Shown one piece after another: positions 23,296 through 44,960 of a DNA stretch of 64,000 nucleotides. The notes under the pieces were generated by a model, which made no database searches, was not told the DNA's origin, and saw only the letters and a list, made by a program, of their open reading frames with translations. Numbering within the stretch: the stretch's first letter is position 1; the number at the start of each line of letters is the position of its first letter. The translations under genes were made by a program, and so were the position numbers. This DNA comes from Actinia tenebrosa. Taxonomy: Eukaryota; Cnidaria; Anthozoa; Actiniaria; Actiniidae. Location: assembly GCF_009602425.1 (NCBI RefSeq), contig NW_022261848.1, positions 1 to 64,000 on the forward strand, read 5' to 3'.

Positions 23296-23470
23296 TTGTG
23301 ATTGGATGACTTACTGGAAAATAATGGGAAAGTGCTGTAAGTCAGTACTGTATATTTTTAAGTCCTATGTTAACCATTTTTATAAGAAACCATTTCAATG
23401 TTACGGCAAGTTGTACTATGCAGGTGCTCTAAGTCAGTACTGTATGTTACTCTCTTATGAAAACTGCACT
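23296..23470. repeat. Dispersed repeat, related to 24807-24920
   Basis: Both copies share GTGATTGGATGA, ATAATGGGAA, CATTTCAATGTTA, GGCAAGT and CTGTAAGTCAGT in order. Function unknown; probably a decayed non-autonomous element. Confidence 0.6.
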
Positions 23471-23691
23471 AGTGATAAGCTGTACTTCATTCAATGAACA
23501 AAAATTGCTTATTTCCATGCAAGCGATAAAAGTCTTTGAATGTCATTATCTGCTCCAATTGTCAAACACTGACCACCATGTGCTGTCAGCTAAAAAGAAT
23601 TGTATTGAAAACTTGCAATTCAGCTGATGAACATTCCACATGAGATGAGATATGACGTCAAGTGAAACCCAGCAATTGAGTGTTGAGGAAT

Positions 23692-23857
23692 TGATTAATT
23701 TCCTCTTTTACTCCGACGAAGGACTAGCGTCCGAAACGTCAGCGAGTTTTTTCATCTTTTCATGGTGTTCAATTTACCTTTTTATCATTACTGTTTCATT
23801 AGAAACACCGACGCAGCTCACACTAGTTTTTAGCTAGTTATCTCTTCTAATTTCGAC
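23692..23857 (+). repeat. Dispersed repeat with GACGAAGG-hairpin-GAAACGTC core
   Basis: Second copy of the repeat at 1362-1528 in the opposite orientation. The core around 23707-23738 has GGAC-TAGC-GTCC nested in GACG ... CGTC, with GAAA on the 3' side. An open frame across it is incidental. Confidence 0.7.
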
Positions 23858-23926
23858 ACAGTGCATGACTATTTGAAATCAAGAGGAATTAAGACCGGAA
23901 TTAATTATGGAATTGCTAGTCTAAGA

Positions 23927-26900
23927 TTATTGAAAAAGTTCTACATATTGTGAATCATCTTGGTCTTCTGAGTGGCTTTGACTTAAAGCTTTGTATGTGT
24001 TGCCTTGTTGCCATGGTGATTCCTCCCTACATTCAGCATATTGGGAAGTGTTGATTTTAGGTGATCTGAGTGAATCATCACTAGCTACACTTGAAACAGA
24101 TCTTTTATGGTACGGTTCTGAGGGTTCTGTGTAACCGTCACTGTCTTCACTGTCTGAACCTTCTATTGTCTTTGATCTTGCATACCACTTGTTTCCTTGA
24201 TCATTTGACACTAGAACAACAAAGAAAGTAAGATATTGATCATTTTGAATGACACCTAGGACTGTTGCCTTATTTGCATACTAGTATTAGTTAGGGGGGG
24301 TACTCCCATATATGGACTATACAGGGATGATCCGCTGAACAGGGTATGGTTTTTCAAGCTTCCTATCATAAACAGGGTATGCAATTTCACTCAAGCTCCA
24401 AGTTCTTCCTGAGTTTCCTGTCATATTCAGGGTTTCTACTTTCATATTGACTGAAACTGGTTATTGTGGTCTTCAAAAAACGATAAGTGAGATGACATGA
24501 TAATTGAAACAGGAACTCAGTGCAATAAATTATATCTTTTGTCATAAACAGGGTCCACAAATTTGAGTTTTTTTATCATAAACAGGGTACCCCTTTCAGA
24601 ATCCCAGCGGAACACCCCAACCCAAATTCTGGCGGAGTACCCCCCCCCCCCGGGATTAGTTATTACGCTGTAGATAATCATGGAATAATACAATTTGGAA
24701 TATTAGAGTATTTTTTATATTTCACATGAAATGCTATGGTAAACATATAGCTGTGTGGTAGCAGTACCTTTGCCTTACAGTTACATTTTTTTACGCATTG
24801 CGCTTTGTGTGATTGGATGATTATTAGAGGATAATGGGAAGCCATTTCAATGTTATGGCAAGTGGTAAAGTGTATGTGCTGTAAGTCAGTGCTGTAATGA
24901 TTCCCACTCAACAAAAACCGCTTTATTATTCTTTGCAGTAACTCAGTGGTTAGAGTATCCAATGGGTATCTAGGAGATCGTGTTGTTTCCTATCATGTTT
25001 GTTTCCTAAATTCCAATTCCTATCAGAAAATCTGATTTGTTTCTGAGTTCCTTTCAACTATAGTTAAATTATAGCTATAATTTAATACTTTCATTGCCAA
25101 TAAATTAATATTTGTCATGTAGTTGTTATACTAGAAGGATTCTGAACTGAATCTGGGCGTATTTAGTTTGAGTGTGCAGGTTGTATATAACAATGAACAC
25201 ATTAAAATTAATGACCACTATCTTGAGTAAATCTTTCTTGTAGCTCGTTTGCTATTTGCTCATTGCTATTATTCTATGTATTATTGTCTTAAATACAGAC
25301 TCAACTCGCGCAGTCAAGACAATGATAATTCAACATTAGACATGCATCATCAGTAGAACTTTTTAAAAAGAAACTTAAAACATACCTGTTCAATTTATAA
25401 TCCAAATAGTCAGCCCATATTTATTACTTGAGTTTATTTTTATTCTTAGTTTATATATTTTAATGTAAAGGCATTGAGATTTTGATATGCCTTAGAACCA
25501 CAATTATCTTTATTATTATTCAAAGCCCTGCCAGATCTTTTAAAAGCAGCATGATAAATCGATAATTTATTATCGATTCTAATTTCTTCACTTAAATAAT
25601 CAACCTCAGTTGATAATTATTATCAGACACTAAAATATTGAAATCAATGGATACCTTTTCTTGGTTTTGGTGCAGTTTGAGGTCGCAAGTCTATCATAGA
25701 CTGTGGCTTGCTCAAGTTCTGTCCTTTAATACCCTTTTGTGCTCTTACGTTTGTGCGGGTGACGGGGGTTGGTTTGACAGATGCAGATTCTTCTGTTAAG
25801 ATAGCAAAATAGTTAATTATCATGGGTGGGTTTACAAACAGGGGTTAGAACTGTATGTGAATTTGAATTTACTTTTTAAGAAAAATTAATTTTTAAAATT
25901 TTCCCCCGGTTCACAACGCAGAGAAATTAATGTTCATTCTGAGTAGGTCAGGTATTTTTTATCTCCCACTGTCGATCGGTATTCATGCGCTTTTATGATT
26001 TAAACACTTGCAGAAATAACAGATAGCTAAAGAACAAAACAAATTTCGAAACATATGGGAAAACTTAAATGGGAAAAATAGTTATTTACCATTCTAAAGT
26101 CAGTCTGGATAGAGAAAAACTGTGCCCTCTGCCTTGAAAATGGACCTTGGCCTTATAGCCGTAAATCCATATATTCAAGACCATAGGTACTGTTTTTCTC
26201 TATCTATCTGGACTTCCTGGCCCGTAAACAACCTCAATCTCTTACCATGAGATGGTAAAGGTGGTGGTGGACATGATGGAGGTGGCCTTAGGTTTTCTAA
26301 GGACAGGGGCCGAGAAAAGTGCTGAGTCTTAAGGCCGGAACTTTCACTAATCTTTCGATGTCGACCAACAGGTGCTGGAGGAGGAGATCTTCTATGTTTA
26401 GGTTCACCAAAACCTAGAAATAAATAAATAAATGAATGCAAAGTACCGTAAACCATATTGCATAGTTTTAGATGCTTCTGCAACCAAGACAATTTTCTTA
26501 ATCTTTAGCTTCTGTTCATGAAACTTGCATGGGGTAAATTGGAAAACTTTTAATAGACTAAATCCAGAAATCCAGATGTCTCAAATTTTGTGACCTTACA
26601 AAAACATTCCATAAAATATTTAGTACTGTATGTGATTTTTATTAGCACACACACAAAATTGCCGTTGTGACAAAGTAATAGTAGGTTTGGGGGAAGGTCT
26701 GTCACTGTTTCCATGACATTCCATAGGCTTGTACCTATCCTCACACTTAAATGGCACATACGGCCTTCAATAGGCATAGGCATGTGCTCTTAAAAACGGC
26801 AATGTCATGGAAACGCTTCAATTGATATCACTAAAACCTTATTTTGTCATGACTTTTATCTAATGTGCTATCAAGTTAAATATCAAACCTGGAGATTTGG

Positions 26901-29900
26901 GTGGGCTTCCTGTGGTATCACAGGAGTCTGGTGGTCGTGGTGAGACGGCATATAAGTAATTTTGATCATTTTTTCCTGGACTGGCTGGTACTGGCTCATA
27001 CCCAACTTCTTTTGATAGTTCTGTTACAATGCGTCTTGTTTTACCAGCACCTGTTGTTGACAAGACAAGCTTAATCAGAACGGCACATTAGCTTAATAGA
27101 TTTTCTTTTCTTTCACCACCACCGCAAAAATGGAAAAAATGGTTGATTCTAATATTTTTGAAATGTTTTCAAATTTAGCTGGTACTAAAATTTATTAGTA
27201 TAATTTTAGATTGGAATATACAGTTTTGTGCACTGTGATTGGTTGAGCGACCAGTGATTTTGAGACGATAATCACTTCACCTTCAATGAATGACAGACTT
27301 CAGCTTTCAAAATCAGATTTCTCTTTCATGATGGGAGCGTTTTTCTTGGGAAACCTCCATTTTACAAAGACAACACTGTTTGAAATGAAAGCGCATCACA
27401 TACTGCTCTATATTGTATCATTGTTAGTATCTTTCTAATTCGATTGGCAAAACAACTATTCAATGTGGGAAGGATGGGGTATGATAATAGTGATAAATAT
27501 TACGTAATATACAACATTCAAAATAACACTAAAATAATCTTAAAGCTATACCTTTGAAGACCTTTTCTTCAGTCAGCTGGGTTGGTGTGTCTGGTATCAA
27601 GTCAGCAAGCTGCTTATATGACTTACTGACACACAATGTTTGTTCAGCTAGAGTTTGTATGCTCTCGGCTACTAACTGAAGAGCTTCCCTGAGCGTTTTA
27701 GCCTAAGTATGGGTAACAAAATAATGTTGTTACAGTGCTTTTCAATAGAGCATTTTCACTCACATCAGAAGGCAGCCACATTCTGGTGTACAAACAATAG
27801 AAACGTTTTGCACAGTTTTTGCATAAAAATAGAGTTCAATTTCTTGGGGATAGAAAATGTATTGTTTTGGTACACCAACATGGCCGCTGTGACGTCATGT
27901 GAAAATGGCCTATAGCACATGTTGAATCAGGTGTTACAATTCAAAGTAGGTTTTAGTGGAAGTCAATCAAGACGTTTCCAGGACATGATCCATACACGTG
28001 GCCTTGAAAACTTTGTGTTTTGAGACAGTGTCATGGACACACTTTGATTGATTGACATCCACCATAATCACATTTTGGCACGACACAAATTTTGTGATTC
28101 CAAGTGTGCTATTGAGGATCAATTTTATATCTTACATTACTCTTTCTCCCTGCCTTCCTTCCTTCCTTCCTTCTTCCTTTCTTTTTTTATTCTTTCTTTC
28201 TTATCTTAAAACTCCAAAAGGAGTTTATTATTATAGGCACCTGAACCAGATACATCCCCTCAGATCCANCCATGAACGGGAAGTTCCTGGGATTCACTTC
28301 TCTAGAAAAGAGTTTATAACTTTGATACCTTGAATATTTCATGCTTTGTAACTTTGACTTCTAGTTCTGCATGAGCTTCTTCAGCTTTGGACAAGACCTG
28401 ATTAAAATGACAGTATTCAAAACTGACTTACAACAACTATCAAATGATTCCTCTTACTTTAGAAAGAGACAAATAGGACGTTTGCATGATGATGTCGCTG
28501 ACCTCTACGTACTACTAGACTCCCTTGCATACTTTCTTTTGTTCAGTTAATTAGCACCAATAGTCTTACTATTCTCATGAGGGAATATAAATTTAAATAA
28601 GAAAGAAAATTTGCAAAGCATTATGATAGAGGGAGTCAAATGATGCCATCTTGCAAACGTCCTATTAAAGCTAATTGAATTACCACAACAGCACTCGACC
28701 ATTACAACATGGTATGTTTTATTACTATTATCAATGGTCCCTAGCAACGTGCAGCTATTTAAAAAAAAGGTGATTGTTTTGTTACATGTTGCATACCAAG
28801 CATGAAATTGCACTATTTGAATATTTAAATAATGTCAGCACAAGAAAAATGTGTAGGGAAATTTCATTACATATCGTGACCTTTCGTTGATTGCAGGCAT
28901 TTCAGGCTTAATATGCAACATGCAACAAGACCATAACAGGTCTGTCAACTCTCCCGGATAAACTGGGAGTCTCCAGTTTTTGGACCGTATCTCCCGGTCT
29001 CCAGATTAGAGTCTCAAATCTCCCGGATATCTCTCTGATAATCGCTGAAGCTGACCATTTCTTGTGAGACTCAACTTTCACAACCATAAAATTCCAATTA
29101 TTTTGTGTTGTTTTACATCACTAACAAAATCAAAACATAAACTGTTCTTGCAAGCAGGCCATTGTAATATAAGCAATAATCTGATTGGTCAGAAATTAAC
29201 CAATCACATCAAATGTTACAAAGTGAATGACGTCTTTTCACTCGCTTTTTTCTGCTGTGACGTCATGTCCCTTCCCTATCAATTCTCCAGATTTGAATAT
29301 CTTGGGGGTTGACAGCACTGTCATAACCAACCATTTTTTAAATAGCTGAATACAGGTTAATAAACTAGTTTTCAAACCTCAGCCATTTCGTCAATTGAAG
29401 ATTTTGCAGGTTTGGATGCTGCATTACTTCTTTTGTTCTGCTCAATCTGAAATATTGAACAATTTGTAGAGCACATGTAAGACACCAGCACATTAGATAA
29501 GTTGAGAACTGTCAACATAAATACTTTACCTGTTTTTGTAACTTGTGCAGTCTTGTATTATAAACCATCTCCCTTTTTCTCAACTCATCAAGTTCCCTCT
29601 CCTCTCGTAAAACATCCTTGAATGCTTTCCTGTATTTTAGGTGCTATATATTTTGGATTTTAAATCAGTGAATAGTACATATTTCCAGGTTCAATGCAGA
29701 CTATAACTCTAGACTAGCTTAAGTAGTACCTTTGCATTTAGTGTTTAGGGTAATGATAAAGGTATAGTTGCTGAACAAATATACAAGGGGCAATTATAGC
29801 AGCCATGACAGAATAAATTCTTTTTCCTCTGGTAAACTGCTTGTAATCTAGATTCTTTCTCATGTAAATGATCAGATTAGACCAATATTGTTCCTGCCTC

Positions 29901-31205
29901 CTGTCATGGCTGCCATAACATGACGGTGCAAAGCCTCTATACTGGCGGCCTCTATACTGGCAGAAGTGGAAGCAAAGTAGATTTCTCCATGCAATACATA
30001 ATGTGGTAACTCACATTTTCAGTAAATTCCTTCATCATTGCAGTCCATATACTGCCAACTTCAAACACCTTACTAAACACATCTTGCAATGCAATGTTAT
30101 CTTCTTCTCTTGACCATTTAAGCAATGACATGGAGGCTGGAATAATATGTTAAACAACTAGCTAGTTAATGATCTCAAAACTACTGAATAAGGCAATGGT
30201 GGAGCGACGGGTCAATTGCCCTCACCTCCACCTCCATCCCCCAAAACCTGTGGATCTGGTGTTTTGGAGGGAAAATGGTACATTGCCCCCTTCCCTCATA
30301 ACCATCAAAAACGTGGGTTAAGTCTGCATTGCAGTGTATTTTGGGACTGTTATGACATATTCCAAGATGGCATTTATTCTGTCCCCTAAACAGCCCCCAA
30401 ATTAAAATTAAAACTTAATGTGGAATTATATTTTGTCGCATTATTAGTCTGATCAAACAAAAAGTTAAGCCCAAGATAAGTTTATTATGAAAACTAATAT
30501 TATCAAAACATCTTTAAAATGATGATTCTGACGTGGTTTGTGATTCAAAAGTTTGCGCGATGAGCGAAGAATATTTCAATCGCTGGAAACCAAATGTGAC
30601 TGTTCATTGACTACAGCCATTCTACCTAATTTATGTATCAACTTATCAGTGACAATACAAAAGATATATATAATGATGATTGAATTACATGTAAGCACAA
30701 CAAGTGTCTGCTACACTACGATAAGTAAAATCACTCCACCACCACGCCAAGACATTTCTTGAAATCTATTTAATATCTTGTAGCAGTTCGACTTTTTCCA
30801 TAGTTTGATTAACTTCCTCATAAAGTTATATAATGCATCAATGAGCTTGGCTTGTTATGATGCGAACAAACGTATCACTGAATTTCGAGCACAAAATGAT
30901 ATAGATATCGATAGCCCTTATAAATCAGTGAACGATTTCAAAATTCGCACAAAATCCAGCCGAAATTACTTTCATAGCATTCACTACACTTTATAGTTTA
31001 GTGCGCGATTGCAAAAAATATATATGTGGTCGGTCCAGACATAATATTGTTGTAACATATACTAACCATTTTCTTTAGATTCGACGAGCTTTCGGAAATT
31101 CTCGAAGACCAACTTTTCGTCGAATATCAAAAGTCCGAGGAGACCATGGCCATCTTTTGCATTGAAAATCGCTTTCTTCGCAGCTCTTTTTACCATCAAT
31201 GCCAT
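23927..31205 (-). CDS. Unrecognised helical (possibly BAR-like) protein with Pro/Ser-rich tail
   Basis: Ten exons join in phase: 31067-31205, 30015-30136, 29530-29643, 29378-29446, 28329-28397, 27552-27702, 26889-27050, 26246-26413, 25655-25792, 23927-24210; 471 residues. Residues 1 to ~225 are almost all helical, with charged heptads (HLKYRKAFKDVLREERELDE, EEAHAELEVKVTKHEIFK). They include WSREEDNIALQDVFSKVFEV and HLKYRKAF, a pattern that recalls BAR and F-BAR dimer folds, but I cannot name a family. Residues ~226-471 look disordered, with Pro-rich segments suited to SH3 binding (RRSPPPAPVGR, PPPSCPPPPLP). The C-terminus has acidic Ser stretches and two Tyr motifs (SQYAEC, SQYVELF). Membrane-scaffold or adaptor is inference. 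A CAC start for exon 3 was chosen because it alone keeps the frame open. Introns contain many MITEs. Confidence 0.75.
24289..24655. mobile_element. MITE with GGGGGTACTCC ends
   Basis: The left end GGGGGGGGTACTCCCATATA pairs with the right end GGCGGAGTACCCCCCCC. Between them ATAAACAGGGTA-type blocks recur at about 24367, 24542 and 24578. Common style of cnidarian non-autonomous element (from memory). It lies in the last intron of the BAR-like gene. Confidence 0.65.
26702..26818. mobile_element. Short inverted-repeat element
   Basis: CACTGTTTCCATGACATT pairs with AATGTCATGGAAACGCTT about 100 bases away. Non-coding, intronic in the BAR-like gene. Confidence 0.5.
27743..28068. mobile_element. 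Two adjacent MITE-like elements (27743-27915; 27953-28068)
   Basis: The first has ends AATAGAGCATTTTCACTCAC and GTCATGTGAAAATGGCCTAT. The second has ends GTGGAAGTCAATCAAGACG and TTGATTGATTGACATCCACC. Both are non-coding and lie in one intron of the BAR-like gene. Confidence 0.6.
28475..28663. mobile_element. TA-flanked MITE with GGACGTTTGCATGATG ends, copy 1
   Basis: It begins TAGGACGTTTGCATGATGAT and ends ATCTTGCAAACGTCCTA, with TA at both edges as in Tc1/mariner-type insertions. The interior shares AATAAGAAAGAAAATTTGC with the second copy at 52071-52247. Intronic in the BAR-like gene. Confidence 0.75.
28937..29318. mobile_element. Element with GTCAACTCTCCC / GGGGGTTGACAG ends
   Basis: Starts GGTCTGTCAACTCTCCCGGA with several CTCCCGG blocks and ends with TTGGGGGTTGACAGC. 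Only the outermost dozen bases pair, so the boundaries are approximate. Confidence 0.4.
29793..29960. mobile_element. Inverted-repeat element related to 6846-7028 and 58107-58163
   Basis: GCAGCCATGACAG at 29799 pairs with CTGTCATGGCTGC near 29901. TTGTTCCTGCCTCCTGTCAT followed by a GGTGCAAAGCC end matches the right halves of the other two copies. Confidence 0.55.
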
Positions 31206-32496
31206 TTCGTTCCCTGGTAAATATTCTTTACAAAATAACCAACCGGATAATTAAGTTACCGACCGGAAGCAACACATTCTGCTTTATAACTCGGAACTCT
31301 TGATACAGGAAGCCCAAATGATGTCCCAATATTAGATGGATCTATTCGATGGACGGACACGAAGGACGGACCGTCTATGTGGATGTATAATTTGCCCAGC
31401 AAATTTTAATGGTCCTCTCTTGTAAACAATTTTATTACGAGATTGTTCAGTCAGGGACAGATCCAGGATTTTTTTATAAAGGAGCTTGTGTGGTATGTAC
31501 TCTGAAACTCCGAGAGTTTGAATTAAAATCCTTATGGGGTTGGGGTGGGTTGGAACCCATACGTGGTCTGTAATGGGAAATTGCATCACCACGAATAATT
31601 AATATCTATTGTTCATCGTTAATAATAACTAGCATTAACATACACAACCATGAGTTGTTGTCACTACTTAGGTGCAACTGTCTTTTTTTATTCATTATCA
31701 TTTTCAGCGCGGTTATTTGAATAAAATTTTATGCTTCAATATTGGTTTCCTAGGCCTAAAGCCATTCACGTGATCGGAGTACGAGGCCCCTTGCGATTTG
31801 GTCCAAAAGTTATGAGAAATTTATGAGGCAAAGATTTGATGTCAAGTACTCTTTCTTCTAGACTTATAGTCTATGTCTATCGGTTGCATTATTCTAGCTC
31901 CAGTGCTTTTACTTGGGTCAAAGCTATCGTTGCCGTGACAACGAAACCTACGTCCAAAAAGCATAAGGGCGAGAAAAACTCTGTAATTCAGAGTTTTTTT
32001 AAAATAAACTCTTTTTTAAATGCGACATTTTATTCTTCAAACAGTTTAATTTGATCACTCCATAAAAGCTACGCCACGAAAGAGAATCCAGTTTTCAGAA
32101 TCCTTAACTAACGAAATCCAGCTCCGTTATTATGTCTTCTGACATCCGACTGATCTGAAATAGTGACGTAGAAATGACGTCGCTGCAAAACTGAGGTGTC
32201 ATATAAATGCTGTGAAAATTGACCGGCGAAAAATAAAATAAAATACTCATGAGTTATTGTGTTATTGTTATCAACCTTTTCTTACCAACGTTATCTTTTT
32301 CATTTTGTGGCTTGGAAATCAATAATTTTAACACCTCAGATTTGCAAATTTCCTAAATTCTGATTGGCTAACATTTTCTCTCAGATCAGCTCGTTAAACC
32401 CAACATTACCTGACTCTCTTACACATAAGGCACCGACAAAAGGACAATAAATAGTTCATAAGAATGGATATTAAAATTGCTATAGAAACTGTGCCA
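31206..32496. other. Intergenic between BAR-like gene (5') and GFM1 (3')
   Basis: No exon on either strand. A fragment of a 'GGATCCAGG' element end (ACAGATCCAGGATTTTT) lies near 31453 and a TGGTCTGTAATGGGAAA fragment of the GTCTGAAATGGG repeat lies near 31565. The promoter of the BAR-like gene should lie just above 31205. No TATA box seen. Confidence 0.5.
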
Positions 32497-43452
<10,956 letters not shown>

Positions 43453-44960
43453 GTTGATAAGATTTTGAAGGAGATTTGATTATTTTTACCGGCTTTTTTC
43501 TTTCACGTTGTCAACTACGAAACTCCATGTGTGTAGAGACTGAAAAGTTACACCGCTGGACATAGAAGACACAGGTAACCCAAAACTGATATATTGTAAT
43601 GTTTTTCATTCAAACTACTTCTCCGTTTATTACGTCTACGTTTATTACTAGACAAAGCTTTCTTTCCTAGAGTATTAAACATCCTTTAGAGTATCATTTC
43701 TTCGTGTGACGGTTGCACATGAGAAGACATATGAATATATATACAACTCAAACAAAATATATTATTCTCAAGGAATGACACGTGGTCTGCTGAAATGGGA
43801 AAACATTTCTCAAACTTTTACTAATGTAGACAGGAAGCAAACTGAGTCAAAGAAAAACAAATATACTTTTATTTATATTTTTTCAAGTCATTACATATAT
43901 ATCATATGTATTATACACAAACCGTATGTACAGGAAGCTACTACGCCGGTAAGTAAAGCTTAATTATACTAGTATTATCAAGAAGAACCTGGTAGACATT
44001 ACAAATACTATGGGTCTTGTAGATGAAAGAAGCAAAAAGGCATAGAAAACAAACGAGCCTTTCAACTACGGTCCTGAAGTCCTAAGAAAATCATTTGAAA
44101 CAGCATGCTTACATTTAATAGTAGTTGAGCAGAATTTCAGTGAGTCTCAGCATAAATACCTCAAAGTTTATACAGTAAAGTTAGGTATGAGGGACTGATT
44201 TGTATGAGAAAGAGAACGGTGAGGCCTAGCCTGGCCAGCCTCCTTTTAATGCTTTTTTTTTTGTCACATGTCACATTTTTTATGCTTTTAAAAGGGACTG
44301 GAAAAGCAAATACGATAGTTAGGATTTGAAAATTTCATCAAATTTGTGCAAATTGCAACGGAATTCAATTCAATGTGAAATTTCAAAAAAATACATGCAA
44401 AGAATGTAAATTGTGAGAAGGACGTTTGGAGGGACACCATACAATAGTTTCTATATAGTAAGCTTGTTTTATGCTCAGTACTGTAATTTCTGGGTTTCAC
44501 TTTACGTTATTTCCTGTCTAGTGTGGAATGTTCATCAGTTAAAGCAAGTTTTCATAGTATTCCTTCTGGCTGACAGCACATTGTGGTCAGTGTCTGAACA
44601 CCATTTGCAGCAGATAATGACATTCAAAGTCGTTTATCAGCTGATTGAAACCAAGCAATAGACGGTAAGACCCTTTGCAGCACGTCGGAATACAGCTCAA
44701 TTTGGAGGACGTAACAATGTTTCCAATTCAAATGAGCTTGAAGTTCTTTTATATTGTCCTCCAAATTGAGCTCCTTTGATGTCACATGCAAGAGGTGTAT
44801 TTTAATAATTAGTTTTTGACACTCGCACCCAGTCCCTTGCTCAATATGGAAACGCCTAGTTGGTCGATTTATGCAAATTAGGCCCTGTCCTCTTTCTCGC
44901 TACGCTACTGTCTCATGGCATAGTATACTCATATATTAACGTTAAACCAGACTGGTTTTG
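43453..44960. other. Intergenic between GFM1 (5') and ACE-like gene (3')
   Basis: No exon recognised. It holds a copy of the GTCTGAAATGGG repeat (43695-43810) and a short hairpin (44694-44772). GFM1 promoter sequence must lie just above 43452. No TATA box seen. Confidence 0.5.
44694..44772. repeat. Hairpin with perfect 17-bp arms
   Basis: AGCTCAATTTGGAGGAC (44694-44710) and GTCCTCCAAATTGAGCT (44756-44772) are exact reverse complements with a 45-base loop. It may be a tiny MITE. The stem is too short to argue for a microRNA precursor. Confidence 0.7.

Larger units (their letters stand above)
22855..23926. other. Intergenic region between ZPR1 and the BAR-like gene
   Basis: The two genes converge here, so no promoter is expected. 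The stretch is filled by repeats: a MITE at 22966-23098, a dispersed repeat at 23296-23470 and the repeat at 23692-23857. No exon seen. Confidence 0.6.

Noticed and set aside
23652-23837. Plus-strand frame containing SDEGLASETS
   Set aside because: It is the dispersed repeat also present inverted at 1362-1528.
25653-25655. Possible third U12 intron in the BAR-like gene (GTATCC donor after exon 9)
   Set aside because: The donor continues ATT and not TT, and no TCCTTAAY branch motif precedes the acceptor at 24211-24212.
44694-44772. microRNA precursor
   Set aside because: The stem is 17 bp with a 45-base loop, too short for a typical precursor, and no small-RNA evidence is available.
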